A stretch of DNA of 42,477 bases from Ruminococcus sp. (GCA_017526445.1 JAFXRI010000018.1:1-42477), one strand, 5' to 3'. Positions 23,437 to 32,892 are shown, counted from the first letter of the stretch. Notes: generated from the sequence alone by a model not told the origin. Translations and numbers: made by a program.

Positions 23437-24861
23437 ATGGATGATTTCAACAACTACAACAAAAATAATTACGGCGAACAGCCCAGAAACTCCTATCAGC
23501 CCCAGCAGCCCGAACAGAATAATTACTACGGCTACTACGGTAACTATCAGGGCTACGGCTCCTATAACGAGGTGACCTATAAGCCTGAAAATAAAAAGAG
23601 CAAGGGCAGAAAGATCCTCAACGGCATCATCGCTGTGCTGGCAGTCGCTGCTATCGGTACTACCTCTATCGTGGGATATAACCTCATTAAGGGCGACGGC
23701 TCCGTTTCCACCTCGGATAATACCACCAATGCGGAAAAGTCCGTTGCAGCCGCTTCCGATGAAAAGGATCTGAATAAGGGCGAGGATGTCACCGAGAGCT
23801 CTGCCGAAGAGAAAGATATGCCCTCGATCGTGCAGCTTGCTTCCCCCAAGGATGCTATGAGCATCCCTGAGATCGTTGAGAAGAACACCCCCTGCGTTGT
23901 CGGCATACAGACAGTTACAAGGCAGGGCCAGTTTATGGGTACCGGCATCATAATGAGCGAGGACGGCTACATCATCACCAATCAGCATGTCGTTGAGGAT
24001 GCCGAGAAGGTCTCCGTCAAGCTCCCCGCCAGCTATGCCAGCGGCGAGAAAGCCGATGACGATGAGCTGACCTTCGATGCCAAGATCGTCGGCACCGACG
24101 CACAGTCGGACATTGCAGTGCTCAAGATAAATAAGAGCGGTCTCACCAAGGCCGAGTTCGGCAAGAGCGGTGACGTCAAGGTGGGCGAGGTCGCTATCGT
24201 TATAGGCAACCCCCTGAGCATGGAGCTTGCCAACTCCGTAACAGCAGGAATAATCTCCTCGCTGAACAGGACCATCACTATCGAAGACAGAACTATGAAC
24301 TATATGCAGACTGACGCCTCTATCAACGGCGGTAACTCCGGCGGACCTCTGATAAATGCTTACGGCCAGGTAATAGGCATCGCTTCCGCATCTGTTACCA
24401 AGTCCTACGGTGAGGGCATCGGATTTGCTATCCCGATCGATGAAGCGATCCCCATTATTGAGGACCTCATCAAGAACGGCCGCGTCACCGGCAGACCTAC
24501 TCTTGGCGTTTCAGGCGAGGACATCTCCGACATCTACTCGAGATACTATGATATACCCAAGGGCTTCCGCGTAAGACAGATCGCTATCGACAGCGCTGCC
24601 GAGAAGGCAGGCATTCAGGTAAACGACATTATCATCGGCATCGAGGGCCAGCTGGTGGAAAGCCTTGACGAGCTCAACGCCGTAAAGAACAAGTATAAGG
24701 CCGGCGTCACCGTAAAGATCTCAGTTTACAGAGACGGCGAGATCATCGACCTTGAAGTGACGCTCCAGGAGGCAGCCAGCGAAGAAGAGGCTGCCGAGAA
24801 GAACCCCGAGGAAGACGAATACGAGAAGTACCGTGAGTACTTCAACCAGTTCCCCTTCTGA
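23437..24861 (+). CDS. HtrA/DegP-like serine protease with PDZ domain (membrane-anchored)
   Basis: 474 residues. The cytoplasmic N-terminus (1-50) is very rich in Tyr, Asn, Gln and Gly. It is followed by a basic segment and one membrane helix (about 60-80). The trypsin-like domain has the full triad: His184 in TNQHVV, Asp225 in QSDIAVLK and Ser301 in GGNSGGPL. A PDZ domain (about 355-445) and an acidic tail follow. HtrA proteases remove misfolded exported proteins outside the membrane. The gene stands alone, with a terminator after it. The tyrosine-rich N-terminal tail is unusual for HtrA and may mediate interactions. Confidence 0.92.
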   Translation: MDDFNNYNKNNYGEQPRNSYQPQQPEQNNYYGYYGNYQGYGSYNEVTYKPENKKSKGRKILNGIIAVLAVAAIGTTSIVGYNLIKGDGSVSTSDNTTNAEKSVAAASDEKDLNKGEDVTESSAEEKDMPSIVQLASPKDAMSIPEIVEKNTPCVVGIQTVTRQGQFMGTGIIMSEDGYIITNQHVVEDAEKVSVKLPASYASGEKADDDELTFDAKIVGTDAQSDIAVLKINKSGLTKAEFGKSGDVKVGEVAIVIGNPLSMELANSVTAGIISSLNRTITIEDRTMNYMQTDASINGGNSGGPLINAYGQVIGIASASVTKSYGEGIGFAIPIDEAIPIIEDLIKNGRVTGRPTLGVSGEDISDIYSRYYDIPKGFRVRQIAIDSAAEKAGIQVNDIIIGIEGQLVESLDELNAVKNKYKAGVTVKISVYRDGEIIDLEVTLQEAASEEEAAEKNPEEDEYEKYREYFNQFPF

Positions 24862-24931
24862 GGTGCGTCAGCGGACACATCCGCACATGAGTAAACTCTC
24901 TTCCACATTTTTCATATTCTTTTACTTCTCG

Positions 24932-24965
24932 AAAACGGCTGCCCGTAAAACGGCGGCCGTTTTTG
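24932..24965 (+). terminator. Intrinsic terminator after the htrA-like gene
   Basis: AAAACGGC-T-GCC, loop CGTAAAAC, GGC-G-GCCGTTTTT. An 11-pair stem with one mismatch ends in a T-run, about 70 bases after the stop codon. Confidence 0.88.
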
Positions 24966-25012
24966 ATATGCGGGCTGACGCAGCTTTACATCTGCCGGGG
25001 AGCAGCTTTTTA

Positions 25013-25041
25013 TTGCAATCAGACAGAATATGTGGTATAAT
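25013..25041 (+). promoter_or_regulatory. Sigma-A promoter of the cyclase-family gene
   Basis: TTGCAA (25013-25018), a 17-bp spacer and TATAAT (25036-25041) with TGG as an extended -10, the same GTGGTATAAT arrangement as at 221-230. It lies 40 bases before the gene. Confidence 0.85.
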
Positions 25042-25081
25042 GTGGCTGACACGAAAATTTATTATCAAAGGAGAGCTCACT

Positions 25082-25663
25082 ATGCTTATCGACATCACTC
25101 AGGAGCTTTTTTCATGCACCACATTCCCCGGCGATCCTCCGCCTGTTAAGGAAACCGCCCTCAGCATAAGCAGCGGGGACATCTGCAACCTTACCAACTT
25201 TTCTATGTGCGCCCACAACGGCACCCATGTTGATGCTCCCTACCACTTTATCAACGACGGAAAAAAGATAGACGAGGTCTCTCTTGAACACTATATCGGA
25301 GACTGCTTCGTTGCGCGGCACGAAGGGGACGTTACCGCATCAGATGCACGGGAGATAATGGAAAAAGCTAAAGCGTCGGGCGCCGACAGACGAATACTTA
25401 TCGGCGGCAAGGCCACGGTCACCGAAAACGCAGCAGAGGTCTTTGCAGAAGCAGGGTTATTGCTCATCGGCAACGAGAGCCAGACTGTCGGACCGGAAGA
25501 TTCACCCAAGCAGGTCCATCTGATCCTTCTCGGGGCGGAGGTCACATTGCTGGAAGGTATCGTCCTGAAGGACGTTCCCGAGGGAAGATACTTCCTTATG
25601 GCAGCACCTCTTAACTTAGGCGGCTGTGACGGCTCCCCCTGCCGAGCGGTGCTGATGACATAA
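25082..25663 (+). CDS. Cyclase family protein (kynurenine formamidase-like metal hydrolase)
   Basis: 193 residues. The family metal-binding motif is CAHNGTHVDAPYHF, with FPGDPPPV before it and LNLGGCDGSPCRAVL at the end. Members are zinc- or manganese-dependent amidohydrolases, for example kynurenine formamidase (KynB) or isatin hydrolase; the substrate here is not clear. ATG 25082 follows AAAGGAG. Longer in-frame extensions run across the terminator at 24932-24965 and the promoter at 25013-25041 and are rejected. It is a single-gene unit between two terminators. Confidence 0.82.
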   Translation: MLIDITQELFSCTTFPGDPPPVKETALSISSGDICNLTNFSMCAHNGTHVDAPYHFINDGKKIDEVSLEHYIGDCFVARHEGDVTASDAREIMEKAKASGADRRILIGGKATVTENAAEVFAEAGLLLIGNESQTVGPEDSPKQVHLILLGAEVTLLEGIVLKDVPEGRYFLMAAPLNLGGCDGSPCRAVLMT

Positions 25664-25764
25664 TACGCAATAAGAGCAGTACCATCTCATTGCCCGCCGT
25701 ACATCGTTATCTCTCGGCGGGATCAGGCTCAGAGCCCCGAGGTACAATGCGTGAAACAAAGGTA
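25664..25764. other. Intergenic stretch after the cyclase gene
   Basis: Contains a perfect 7-bp inverted repeat, CCCGCCG (25693-25699) with CGGCGGG (25715-25721), without a T-run. Nothing else was recognised. Confidence 0.4.
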
Positions 25765-25803
25765 TAAAAAAAGAGCGGACCTTTTCAGGCTCGCTCTTTT
25801 ATT
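25765..25803. terminator. Bidirectional terminator ending the ribosomal superoperon
   Basis: On the minus strand AAAAGAGCG..., loop, CGCTCTTTTTTT; on the plus strand the inverse. It lies 9 bases after the rplQ stop (minus strand) and can also stop the cyclase transcript. Confidence 0.88.
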
Positions 25804-25811
25804 ATGCGATA

Positions 25812-26153
25812 TTAAACCAGCTTGATTATAGCCATCTCTGCAGCGTCGCCGCGGCGGGGACCTGTCTTGATGATCTGGGTGTAACCGCCGTTACGGCCGG
25901 AATAACCCGGTGCGATATCATCAAACAGCTTCTTCGCTACAGCTTCCTTAGTTACATAAGAAAGAACCTGACGCTTAGAGTGAAGGTCACCTGCTTTGCC
26001 GAGCGTGATCATCTTGTCGGTCATAGCGCTGACTTCCTTAGCCCTTGTTACAGTGGTCTCTATCTTACCGTTCTCGAGAAGGTAGGTGACCATCGCTCTG
26101 AGCATTGCTCTTCTGTGGTCGGTAGCCCTTCCCAGCTTTCTTGTGCCTGGCAT
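25812..26153 (-). CDS. rplQ: Ribosomal protein bL17
   Basis: 113 residues. It begins [18 protein letters not shown] and ends [14 protein letters not shown], both diagnostic of bL17. It is a large-subunit protein near the exit tunnel. It is the last gene of the 32-gene ribosomal block, 18 bases after rpoA, with a terminator directly downstream. Confidence 0.97.
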   Translation of the reverse strand: MPGTRKLGRATDHRRAMLRAMVTYLLENGKIETTVTRAKEVSAMTDKMITLGKAGDLHSKRQVLSYVTKEAVAKKLFDDIAPGYSGRNGGYTQIIKTGPRRGDAAEMAIIKLV

Positions 26154-26171
26154 AGATATTCACTCCTTATA

Positions 26172-27140
26172 TTAATTATCTTCTTCCGAACTGAGGTCGT
26201 AGCCCAGCGATTGCAGCTTTTCCTTAACCTCATCAAATGATTTCTTACCAAGGTTCCTGACCTTCATCATTTCCTCAGCAGACTTGCCGATCAAGTCGTT
26301 TACGGTGTTGATGCCCGCACGCTTGAGGCAGTTGAACGAACGCACCGATAAGTCAAGTTCCTCAATGGTCATCTCCAGGATCTTCTCCTTGCCCTTATCG
26401 TCCTTCTCGGCCATCATCTCTACATTGCTTGCCTCTTCCGACAGATCAATGAAGAGATTCAGATGCTCGTTGAGGAGTTTGGCTGCCAGCGATACAGCTT
26501 CCTTTGCCGAGATAGTACCGTCGGTCCATACCTCGATGGTGAGCTTATCGTAGTCGGTGATCTGTCCCACACGGGTATTATCTACCGTGTAGTTCACCTT
26601 GAGTACCGGTGTGTAAATACTGTCAACAGCTATCACGCCTATCGGCACGTTGCCCTGCTTCTGCATGAGAGCCTTGTTCTTTTCAGCGGAGACATAGCCC
26701 CTGCCTCTGTCAAGAACGACTTCCATATAGAGCTTGGCGCCGGCGCCGAGCGTTGCGATATGCATATCGGGAACGAGGATATTCACCTCGGAGTCAGTTT
26801 TAATATCTCCGGCAGTGACGACAGTCTCGCCTTCTGCTTCGATATATACGGTCTTGGGACCGTCGCCGTAGAGCTTCGCGGTGAGTCCTTTCAGGTTAAG
26901 GATGATCTCGGTAACATCTTCCTTAACTCCGGGTATCGTCGAAAGCTCATGGTGTACGCCGTCGATCTTTACAGATGTGACAGCCACACCCGGCAGTGAG
27001 GAGAGCAGCACTCTTCTGAGCGAGTTGCCCAGTGTCGTACCGTAGCCGCGCTCTAACGGCTCAAGAACAAATTTTCCGTATGTTCCGTTGCTTTTAAGCT
27101 CGACCGTTTCAATTTCAGGCTTTTCTATCTTTTCAAGCAT
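26172..27140 (-). CDS. rpoA: DNA-directed RNA polymerase subunit alpha
   Basis: 322 residues. The N-terminal dimerisation domain (1-230) has [21 protein letters not shown] linker is followed by the C-terminal domain (about 250-318), with [20 protein letters not shown] and [15 protein letters not shown], which contacts UP elements and activators. It is in the usual alpha-operon place between rpsD and rplQ. The 110-base gap before it contains a small GC-rich hairpin (CGCGC-TTAT-GCGCG). Confidence 0.98.
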   Translation of the reverse strand: MLEKIEKPEIETVELKSNGTYGKFVLEPLERGYGTTLGNSLRRVLLSSLPGVAVTSVKIDGVHHELSTIPGVKEDVTEIILNLKGLTAKLYGDGPKTVYIEAEGETVVTAGDIKTDSEVNILVPDMHIATLGAGAKLYMEVVLDRGRGYVSAEKNKALMQKQGNVPIGVIAVDSIYTPVLKVNYTVDNTRVGQITDYDKLTIEVWTDGTISAKEAVSLAAKLLNEHLNLFIDLSEEASNVEMMAEKDDKGKEKILEMTIEELDLSVRSFNCLKRAGINTVNDLIGKSAEEMMKVRNLGKKSFDEVKEKLQSLGYDLSSEEDN

Positions 27141-27250
27141 TTAGTAACCCTCCTGTTTCAGATCTCAGACCGCGCATAAGCGCGATCATGAATATTGCTG
27201 CTGTGTATGACGATCTCCGTGCCCTCTTCCGAAGGCTGCGGTCACTACTC

Positions 27251-27850
27251 TTACTTGGAGTACAGCTCGACGATGAGGTGCTCCTCCAGCTCGTAATCGA
27301 GATCAGTCTTAACAGGCATACGAAGGACCTTAGCGCTCTGGGCGTCCTTGTTGACGTCCATCCACTCGGGAGTAAGTCTGCCGGCGGTGGTCTCAGCGAT
27401 CTGCTTGAACTTCTCGCTCTTCTTGCTGTTCTCTCTTACAGAGATAACGTCACCTGTCTTGATCCTGTAGGAAGGAATGTCAACTCTCTTGCCGTTTACG
27501 TCAAAATGTCCGTGAACGACCAGCTGTCTTGCCTCTCTCCTTGTGGATGCAGCGCCCATTCTGAAAACAACGTTGTCGAGTCTCGACTCGAGAAGGGTTA
27601 TAAGATTCTCACCGGCCTGGCCTTCCATCTTCTGTGCGATCTCGAACAGATGACGGAACTGCTTCTCCAGCATACCGTAGATGAACTTCAGCTTCTGCTT
27701 TTCCTTCAGCTGCAGTCCGTACTCGGATACCTTCTTACGCTTGTTGGCATCAGGGTTACGCTTGTTATACTCCTTGGTCACGCCCATTACCATCGGGCTG
27801 ATCCCTAAGGATCTGCACTTCTTATAAATTGGTTCCTTGCTTACTGCCAT
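27251..27850 (-). CDS. rpsD: Ribosomal protein uS4
   Basis: 199 residues. The S4 RNA-binding domain has LESRLDNVVFRMG, ARQLVVHGHF and NGKRVDIPSYRIK. The N-terminus is the zinc-free type, with only one cysteine (KKCRSLGIS) instead of the four-cysteine cluster. It is one of the first proteins to bind 16S rRNA, and in many bacteria it also represses its own operon. A 124-base gap before it holds the inverted repeat TTTGAGT/ACTCAAA. Confidence 0.95.
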   Translation of the reverse strand: MAVSKEPIYKKCRSLGISPMVMGVTKEYNKRNPDANKRKKVSEYGLQLKEKQKLKFIYGMLEKQFRHLFEIAQKMEGQAGENLITLLESRLDNVVFRMGAASTRREARQLVVHGHFDVNGKRVDIPSYRIKTGDVISVRENSKKSEKFKQIAETTAGRLTPEWMDVNKDAQSAKVLRMPVKTDLDYELEEHLIVELYSK

Positions 27851-27974
27851 AGTAATAAACCTCCGTTTTTGATTTTGTTATCGAGCCTTTCTGCCTGGTC
27901 CGGACGGCTAAATCCCGCCAAAACACCGGCTGCCCGACTTTGAGTAAACTTCAAACTCAAATATGATATGCGTA

Positions 27975-28373
27975 TTATACGCGGCGTCTCTTGGGGGGAC
28001 GGCATCCGTTGTGGGGGATCGGGGTTACATCCTTGATGAGTCTAACCTCGAGATCCTCGCTCTGCAGAGCACGGATAGCTGCCTCACGGCCTGCGCCGGG
28101 GCCCTTTACGAATACTTCAACAGTCTTGAGACCGTGCTCCTTGGCAGCTCTTGCAGCTGTCTCGGCAGCGGTCTGAGCAGCGAACGGAGTAGACTTCTTG
28201 GAGCCTCTGAAACCGAGACCGCCTGCGGAAGCCCACGAGATAGCGTTGCCCTGCATATCTGTAATAGTAACGATAGTGTTGTTGAAGGTGGACTGGATAT
28301 GAACCTGTCCCTGCTCGATATTCTTTCTCTCACGACGGCGACGGATAGTCGTCTTCTTCTTAGGCTGAGCCAT
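27975..28373 (-). CDS. rpsK: Ribosomal protein uS11
   Basis: 132 residues. Diagnostic stretches are [33 protein letters not shown] and [18 protein letters not shown]. It lies in the 30S platform and contacts mRNA near the E site. It is 14 bases after rpsM. Confidence 0.98.
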   Translation of the reverse strand: MAQPKKKTTIRRRRERKNIEQGQVHIQSTFNNTIVTITDMQGNAISWASAGGLGFRGSKKSTPFAAQTAAETAARAAKEHGLKTVEVFVKGPGAGREAAIRALQSEDLEVRLIKDVTPIPHNGCRPPKRRRV

Positions 28374-28387
28374 TCTTCATACCCTCC

Positions 28388-28756
28388 TTACTTCTTCTTG
28401 TTAGCGATGGTCTTTACAGGGCCCTTACGAGTCCTTGCATTCGTCTTGGTCCTCTGTCCTCTTACGGGCAGACCCCTTCTGTGACGAACACCTCTGTAGC
28501 AACCGATCTCAACAAGTCTCTTGATGTTGAGCGCAACATTTCTTCTCAGATCGCCCTCAACTGTCAGATTGTGGTCAATATACTCTCTAAGTTTAGCTAC
28601 ATCGTCTTCCGACAGGTCCTTAACTCTTGTGTCGGGGTTAACACCCGTTGCCTCAAGGATCTTTGTAGCAGTGTTACGACCGATGCCGTAGATATAGGTC
28701 AGACCGATCTCTACCCTCTTATCCTTCGGCAGGTCAATACCAGCAATACGAGCCAT
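28388..28756 (-). CDS. rpsM: Ribosomal protein uS13
   Basis: 122 residues. It begins [20 protein letters not shown] and has [19 protein letters not shown] near the end. It is a 30S head protein that contacts the 50S subunit and the P-site tRNA. It has a standard RBS (GGAGGTG). Confidence 0.98.
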   Translation of the reverse strand: MARIAGIDLPKDKRVEIGLTYIYGIGRNTATKILEATGVNPDTRVKDLSEDDVAKLREYIDHNLTVEGDLRRNVALNIKRLVEIGCYRGVRHRRGLPVRGQRTKTNARTRKGPVKTIANKKK

Positions 28757-28785
28757 TGTTTAGCTGCACCTCCATACTTCGTTTA

Positions 28786-28899
28786 TCAGCCCTGACGCTG
28801 CTTGTGCTTGGGGTTCTGGCAGATAACCATTATCTTGCCCTTTCTTTTGATAACCTTGCACTTTTCGCAGATAGGCTTAACTGAAGGTCTTACTTTCAT
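28786..28899 (-). CDS. rpmJ: Ribosomal protein bL36
   Basis: 37 residues, below the usual ORF length cut-off. The minus strand reads [20 protein letters not shown] and continues with the second zinc-ligand segment [10 protein letters not shown]. Cys11, Cys14, Cys27 and His32 form the zinc-binding (C+) type. RBS AAAGGAGG lies before the ATG. It sits between infA and rpsM, its normal place. Confidence 0.95.
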   Translation of the reverse strand: MKVRPSVKPICEKCKVIKRKGKIMVICQNPKHKQRQG

Positions 28900-28956
28900 C
28901 GAAATACCTCCTTTGGTTTGTGAAGCGGTAATACCGCTGCTTGTGAACGGAAAGCC

Positions 28957-29175
28957 TTACTTGGCTCTCCAGGTGATTCTACCCTTGTTCAGGTCATAAG
29001 GTGACATCTCCACCGTTACCTTGTCGCCGGGTACGATACGAATGTAATTCATACGAAGCTTGCCCGAAACGTGAGCAAGGATCATATGTCCGTTTGCAAG
29101 CTGCACGTTGAACTTGGCACCCGGAAGCGCCTCTGTTACTGTGCCTTCGAGCTCGATAACATCTTCCTTTGACAT
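28957..29175 (-). CDS. infA: Translation initiation factor IF-1
   Basis: 72 residues, exactly the family length. It begins [20 protein letters not shown] and carries the OB-fold core with [13 protein letters not shown] and PYDLNKGRI. It binds the 30S A site. It lies between the KOW protein gene and rpmJ, as in many Clostridia. Confidence 0.97.
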   Translation of the reverse strand: MSKEDVIELEGTVTEALPGAKFNVQLANGHMILAHVSGKLRMNYIRIVPGDKVTVEMSPYDLNKGRITWRAK

Positions 29176-29196
29176 ATATAAATTACCTTTCCCTTC

Positions 29197-29475
29197 TCAC
29201 TCGTCTGTTGAACGGTGGCCGGCTCCCTCGGTGCTTTGGGTCTCAAGCTCCTTCAGAAGCCTTCTCAGCTTTTTGTTCGTCAGCCCTTCGGTCTCTATGA
29301 ACGCTCCCGCAGGTGAAATGTGCTTTATGCTTTTGCGCTTTGGCTTTTCGAGCTTTCGCTCTGCGCCGTCTGCGATATACACAAAGCCGCCGTCTGCCGC
29401 CACAGCAACGAATGTGCGGCCCTTCTCACGGCCTGCCAGCGCCCTTACCGCCGAACCGACTCTTACTGTATCCAC
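29197..29475 (-). CDS. KOW domain-containing RNA-binding protein (L14e/L27e-like)
   Basis: 92 residues. It opens VRVGSAVRALAGREKGRTFV, a KOW motif like that of archaeal/eukaryotic L14e and L27e, and has a basic linker and an acidic tail. Such genes lie between map and infA in many Clostridia; a ribosome-associated role is inferred. The start is GTG 29475. It is 11 bases after map and 21 bases before infA. Confidence 0.85.
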   Translation of the reverse strand: MDTVRVGSAVRALAGREKGRTFVAVAADGGFVYIADGAERKLEKPKRKSIKHISPAGAFIETEGLTNKKLRRLLKELETQSTEGAGHRSTDE

Positions 29476-29486
29476 TACGCTCTCCC

Positions 29487-30233
29487 TTACGGCTCTGTGA
29501 GGATCACATTGCCTGTGGGAGTTATTGCGATAGTGTGCTCAAAATGAGCCGAGAGCTTTCCGTCGAGTGTCTTGACTGTCCAGCCGTCGGGCAGTACCCT
29601 TATCTTGGCTGTTCCTTCGTTGATCATCGGCTCTATGGCGATGACCATACCCGCCTGCAGCTTCACGCCGTGTCCCTCCTTGCCGAAGTTCGGCACCTCA
29701 GGCTCCTCGTGAAGGTTTCTGCCCACGCCGTGTCCCACATACTCGCGGACCACGCCGTAGCCGTTGCTCTCGTTATGCCTCTGTATAGCCGCACCGATGT
29801 CCCCGAGCCTTACGCCCGGTCTTGCCATCTCCAAAGCGATGTACAAGCTTTCTTCGGTGGACTTCATCAGCGCCTTTGCTGCCTCGGATACCTCTCCGAC
29901 AGCGAAGGTCTTGCAGGAATCCCCGTAGTAGCCGTCGATATAGGCTCCCGTATCTACTGATACTATATCGCCTTCGACCAGCTTCCTCGGTCCGGGGATG
30001 CCGTGGATGACCTCGTCGTTGACAGAGATGCAGGCTGCGCCGGGGAACCCGCCGTAACCTAAAAATCCGGGCTTAGCGCCATGTGAGGTATAGAATTTTC
30101 TGATGATATTGTCAAGCTCCTTGGTGGTCATTCCCGGCTTGATGACTTCGCCCGCCATAACAAGCGCCTGTCCCGTGATCTGCCCGGCCTTTCTGAGCTT
30201 GGCTATCTCTTTGCTTGATTTTATCAAGATCAT
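29487..30233 (-). CDS. map: Methionine aminopeptidase (type I)
   Basis: 248 residues. The metal ligands are visible in SVDTGAYIDGYYGDSCKTF (two Asp), GHGVGRNLHEEP (His), AIEPMIN (Glu) and AHFEHTIAI (Glu). It removes the initiator methionine. It follows adk by 47 bases, and the start fits the family (MILIKSSKEIAKLRKAG). Confidence 0.96.
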   Translation of the reverse strand: MILIKSSKEIAKLRKAGQITGQALVMAGEVIKPGMTTKELDNIIRKFYTSHGAKPGFLGYGGFPGAACISVNDEVIHGIPGPRKLVEGDIVSVDTGAYIDGYYGDSCKTFAVGEVSEAAKALMKSTEESLYIALEMARPGVRLGDIGAAIQRHNESNGYGVVREYVGHGVGRNLHEEPEVPNFGKEGHGVKLQAGMVIAIEPMINEGTAKIRVLPDGWTVKTLDGKLSAHFEHTIAITPTGNVILTEP

Positions 30234-30280
30234 TTTTCGCGCTTCTTTCTATCGGCCGATCAGCCGTCTGCCTTATGGCA

Positions 30281-30913
30281 TCAGGAATTTACCGCTGCAA
30301 GGGTGAGCTTTGAAGTATCCTCAACGTTTTCCTGGCCCTCTACTGTTACGAGCTTGCCCTGTGCTGCATAGTAATCCTTCAGCGGAGCGGTCTGCTCGTG
30401 GTAGGTCTTGAGTCTGGAGATCACGGTCTCGGGCTGGTCGTCCTTACGGATAACGAGCTCCTTGCCGCAAACGTCGCATACGCCCTCGACCTTGCTGGGC
30501 TTGAATTCAACGTGGTAAGTAGCGCCGCAGTCGAGGCATACTCTTCTGCCGCCGAGTCTCTTCTGGATGGTCTCGTCCGGAACGAAGATCTCTACTACCT
30601 TGTCGATCTTGACGCCCATAGCGTCCAGAGCTTCTGCCTGAGGAACTGTCCTGGGGAAGCCGTCGAGTATAAAGCCGTTCTGAGCATCAGGCTCCTTGAT
30701 CCTGTCTCTGAGGATACCGATAACGATGTCATCAGAAACAAGTGCGCCCGCATCCATAGCGGCCTTAGCCTTCAGGCCGTACTCAGTGCCTGCCTTAACG
30801 GCAGCCCTGAGCATATTGCCTGTAGATATTGTCGGAATGTTCAGTGCGTTGCAGATGACCTCTGCCTGGGTGCCCTTTCCGGCACCGGGAGCTCCCAAAA
30901 GTATCAGGTTCAT
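30281..30913 (-). CDS. adk: Adenylate kinase
   Basis: 210 residues. The P-loop is GAPGAGKGTQ (7-16), then FILDGFPRT. A zinc-type LID has Cys126 and Cys129 (CLDCG) and Cys146 and Cys149 (CDVCG). It converts AMP and ATP to two ADP. The position directly after secY is conserved in Bacillota. Confidence 0.97.
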   Translation of the reverse strand: MNLILLGAPGAGKGTQAEVICNALNIPTISTGNMLRAAVKAGTEYGLKAKAAMDAGALVSDDIVIGILRDRIKEPDAQNGFILDGFPRTVPQAEALDAMGVKIDKVVEIFVPDETIQKRLGGRRVCLDCGATYHVEFKPSKVEGVCDVCGKELVIRKDDQPETVISRLKTYHEQTAPLKDYYAAQGKLVTVEGQENVEDTSKLTLAAVNS

Positions 30914-30929
30914 AGTTTAACTCCTTTTC

Positions 30930-32237
30930 TTATTCAAGGAAGCCCTTGTGATGACGCATCATCATCTGGCTCTCCATGGTCCTTACAGTTTCAAGTGCCA
31001 CGCTGACTACGATGAGTATGGATGTACCGCCCATTGCGACCTGAACGCCGCTGATCGCGCCGAAGATGATCGGGAAGATAGCGATGATGCCGAGGAACAC
31101 AGCGCCCACGAGCGTAAGTCTGTTAACGATCCTCTTGAAGTAATCGCTGGTAGGCTTACCGGGCCTTATTCCGGGCACGCCGCCGTTTGCCTGTCTCAGG
31201 TTGTTGGCGATCTCAACAGGGTTGTACTGCATACTAACGTAGAAGTAGTTGAATCCGATGATAAGGAAGAAATACAGGATAGCATAGAACGGATGCGTGT
31301 AGCTGAACCAGCGGAGCAGTCCGTTATAGAAACCTGTACCGTCCTCTCTGGGCTTGATGAACATTTCAAGTGTCGAGGGCAGTGACATAAATGCCATTGC
31401 GAAGATGATGGGGAGAACGCCGCTCATGCAGACCTTGATCGGCATAAAGGTATTCTGTCCGCCGTACTGCTTTCTGCCTACGACTCTTTTTGCATACTGG
31501 ATAGGGATACGCCTCTCAGCCTCGTTCATAAAGATGATGAACGCGATCATGAGGAGGAATATAACGAGGATCAGCGGAACAAGTATGATATACTTGGCTT
31601 CGCCGGTCTTCATCAGCATAATGAGGTTCCATACTGCGGAAGGACCTCTTGCGATGATACCTGCGAACAGCAGCATCGAGATACCGTTGCCGATACCCTT
31701 TTCGCTGATCTGATCGCCGAGCCATATGGTCAGCGAAGCGCCCGCAACGAAGCAGACGATGATGACCAGCTCAGTAAAGATCTTCTGCCAGCCGCTGGTA
31801 TAAACGAGAGCATTTACAGAACTGCTTCCGAGCGTTCTGTAGTATGCCCAGGCCTGGAATGCCGAGATACCCAGAGCTGTGTACTTTGTGATCTTGTTCA
31901 GCTTCTTCCTGCCCTCGGGGCCTTCCTTCTGAAGTCTTTCCAGAGGAGGCAGAGCGTATGTCAGCAGCTGAATGATGATCTGTGCATTGATATAGGGGCC
32001 TACCGAAAGGGCAAGCAGTGTTGCCTTTCCGAAGTTACCTCCTGACAAAACGTTCAGGTAGCTGAAAAAGTTACCGCTGGCGTCATTCGTCGAGAACCAG
32101 CTGGCGATAGCATCCGAATCCAGATAAGGAACGGGCACCGCACCGCCGACTCTGTATATGATTATGATGAAAAGTGTAAAGAGAAGCTTTCTTCTCAGCT
32201 CCGGAACTCTCCAGGCGTTGCGAAATGTCTCTATCAC
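30930..32237 (-). CDS. secY: Preprotein translocase subunit SecY
   Basis: 435 residues with ten membrane helices, the core of the Sec channel. Diagnostic parts are RRKLLFTLFIIIIYRVGGAVPVP at the start (about 15-37), GGNFGKATLLALSVGPYINA and RQANGGVPGIRPGKPTSDY. The start is GTG 32237, one base after the rplO stop, with GAGGTG inside the end of rplO serving as RBS, so translation is coupled. Confidence 0.97.
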   Translation of the reverse strand: MIETFRNAWRVPELRRKLLFTLFIIIIYRVGGAVPVPYLDSDAIASWFSTNDASGNFFSYLNVLSGGNFGKATLLALSVGPYINAQIIIQLLTYALPPLERLQKEGPEGRKKLNKITKYTALGISAFQAWAYYRTLGSSSVNALVYTSGWQKIFTELVIIVCFVAGASLTIWLGDQISEKGIGNGISMLLFAGIIARGPSAVWNLIMLMKTGEAKYIILVPLILVIFLLMIAFIIFMNEAERRIPIQYAKRVVGRKQYGGQNTFMPIKVCMSGVLPIIFAMAFMSLPSTLEMFIKPREDGTGFYNGLLRWFSYTHPFYAILYFFLIIGFNYFYVSMQYNPVEIANNLRQANGGVPGIRPGKPTSDYFKRIVNRLTLVGAVFLGIIAIFPIIFGAISGVQVAMGGTSILIVVSVALETVRTMESQMMMRHHKGFLE

Positions 32238-32238
32238 C

Positions 32239-32679
32239 TTACATCACCTCAGCCTTTCCGCCTGCCTTTTCGATTTTTTCCTTTGCAGAAGCGGAAAATG
32301 CTGCTGCCTTAACAGTAAGGCTCTTTGTAAGCTCTCCGTTTCCGAGAACCTTTACACCGTCAAGCTCCTTTGTTACAAGGCCGGATGCCTTGAGCAGCTC
32401 GGTGTCAACAACTGTACCGTCAACAAATCTCTCGAGATCCGAAACATTTACAACAGTATACTCAGTTGCGAAGATGTTATTAAATCCGCGCTTAGGGATT
32501 CTTCTTGCGAGTGTGGTCTGACCACCTTCAAAGCCCGGCCTTACGCCGCCGCCCGAACGTGCCTTCTGACCCTTATGTCCCTTGCCTGCAGTCTTGCCCC
32601 AGCCGGAGCCGTGGCCTCTGCCGATCCTCTTGCGGTCGGTCTTGGATCCTGCAGCAGGTGATAACTCGTGCAGTTTCAT
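32239..32679 (-). CDS. rplO: Ribosomal protein uL15
   Basis: 146 residues. It begins [20 protein letters not shown] and has [20 protein letters not shown]. It is a late-assembling 50S protein. It is in the usual spc order rpmD-rplO-secY. Confidence 0.97.
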   Translation of the reverse strand: MKLHELSPAAGSKTDRKRIGRGHGSGWGKTAGKGHKGQKARSGGGVRPGFEGGQTTLARRIPKRGFNNIFATEYTVVNVSDLERFVDGTVVDTELLKASGLVTKELDGVKVLGNGELTKSLTVKAAAFSASAKEKIEKAGGKAEVM

Positions 32680-32699
32680 TGGTTAAGCACCTCCTTGCT

Positions 32700-32879
32700 T
32701 TACGCCTCGTCCACTTTAATAAGGTGTGAAATGACCTTGATCTTGCCCTTTGTCTGTGCATTGTCGGGCTGCTCTGTCACGTCACCGATCTTCTTGAGTC
32801 CGAGAGAATAAGCTGTCAGTACCTGCTTCTCAACCTTGTTGTTGAGACTCTTGACAAGTGTGATCTTCAAGTTTGCCAT
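32700..32879 (-). CDS. rpmD: Ribosomal protein uL30
   Basis: 59 residues, below the usual ORF length cut-off. The minus strand reads MANLKITLVKSLNNKVEKQV and ends VISHLIKVDEA. LKITLVKS near the start and a later LGLKKIGDV identify uL30. It has a strong RBS (GGAGG) and lies between rpsE and rplO as expected. Confidence 0.95.
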   Translation of the reverse strand: MANLKITLVKSLNNKVEKQVLTAYSLGLKKIGDVTEQPDNAQTKGKIKVISHLIKVDEA

Positions 32880-32892
32880 GTCTCTCTCCTCC

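Noticed and set aside
24833-25081. Long N-terminal extension of the cyclase-family protein
   Set aside because: It would start within the htrA-like gene and cross a terminator and a promoter; RBS and family length support 25082.
25693-25721. CCCGCCG/CGGCGGG hairpin as a terminator of the cyclase gene
   Set aside because: No T-run follows on either strand; the terminator at 25765-25803 serves this role.
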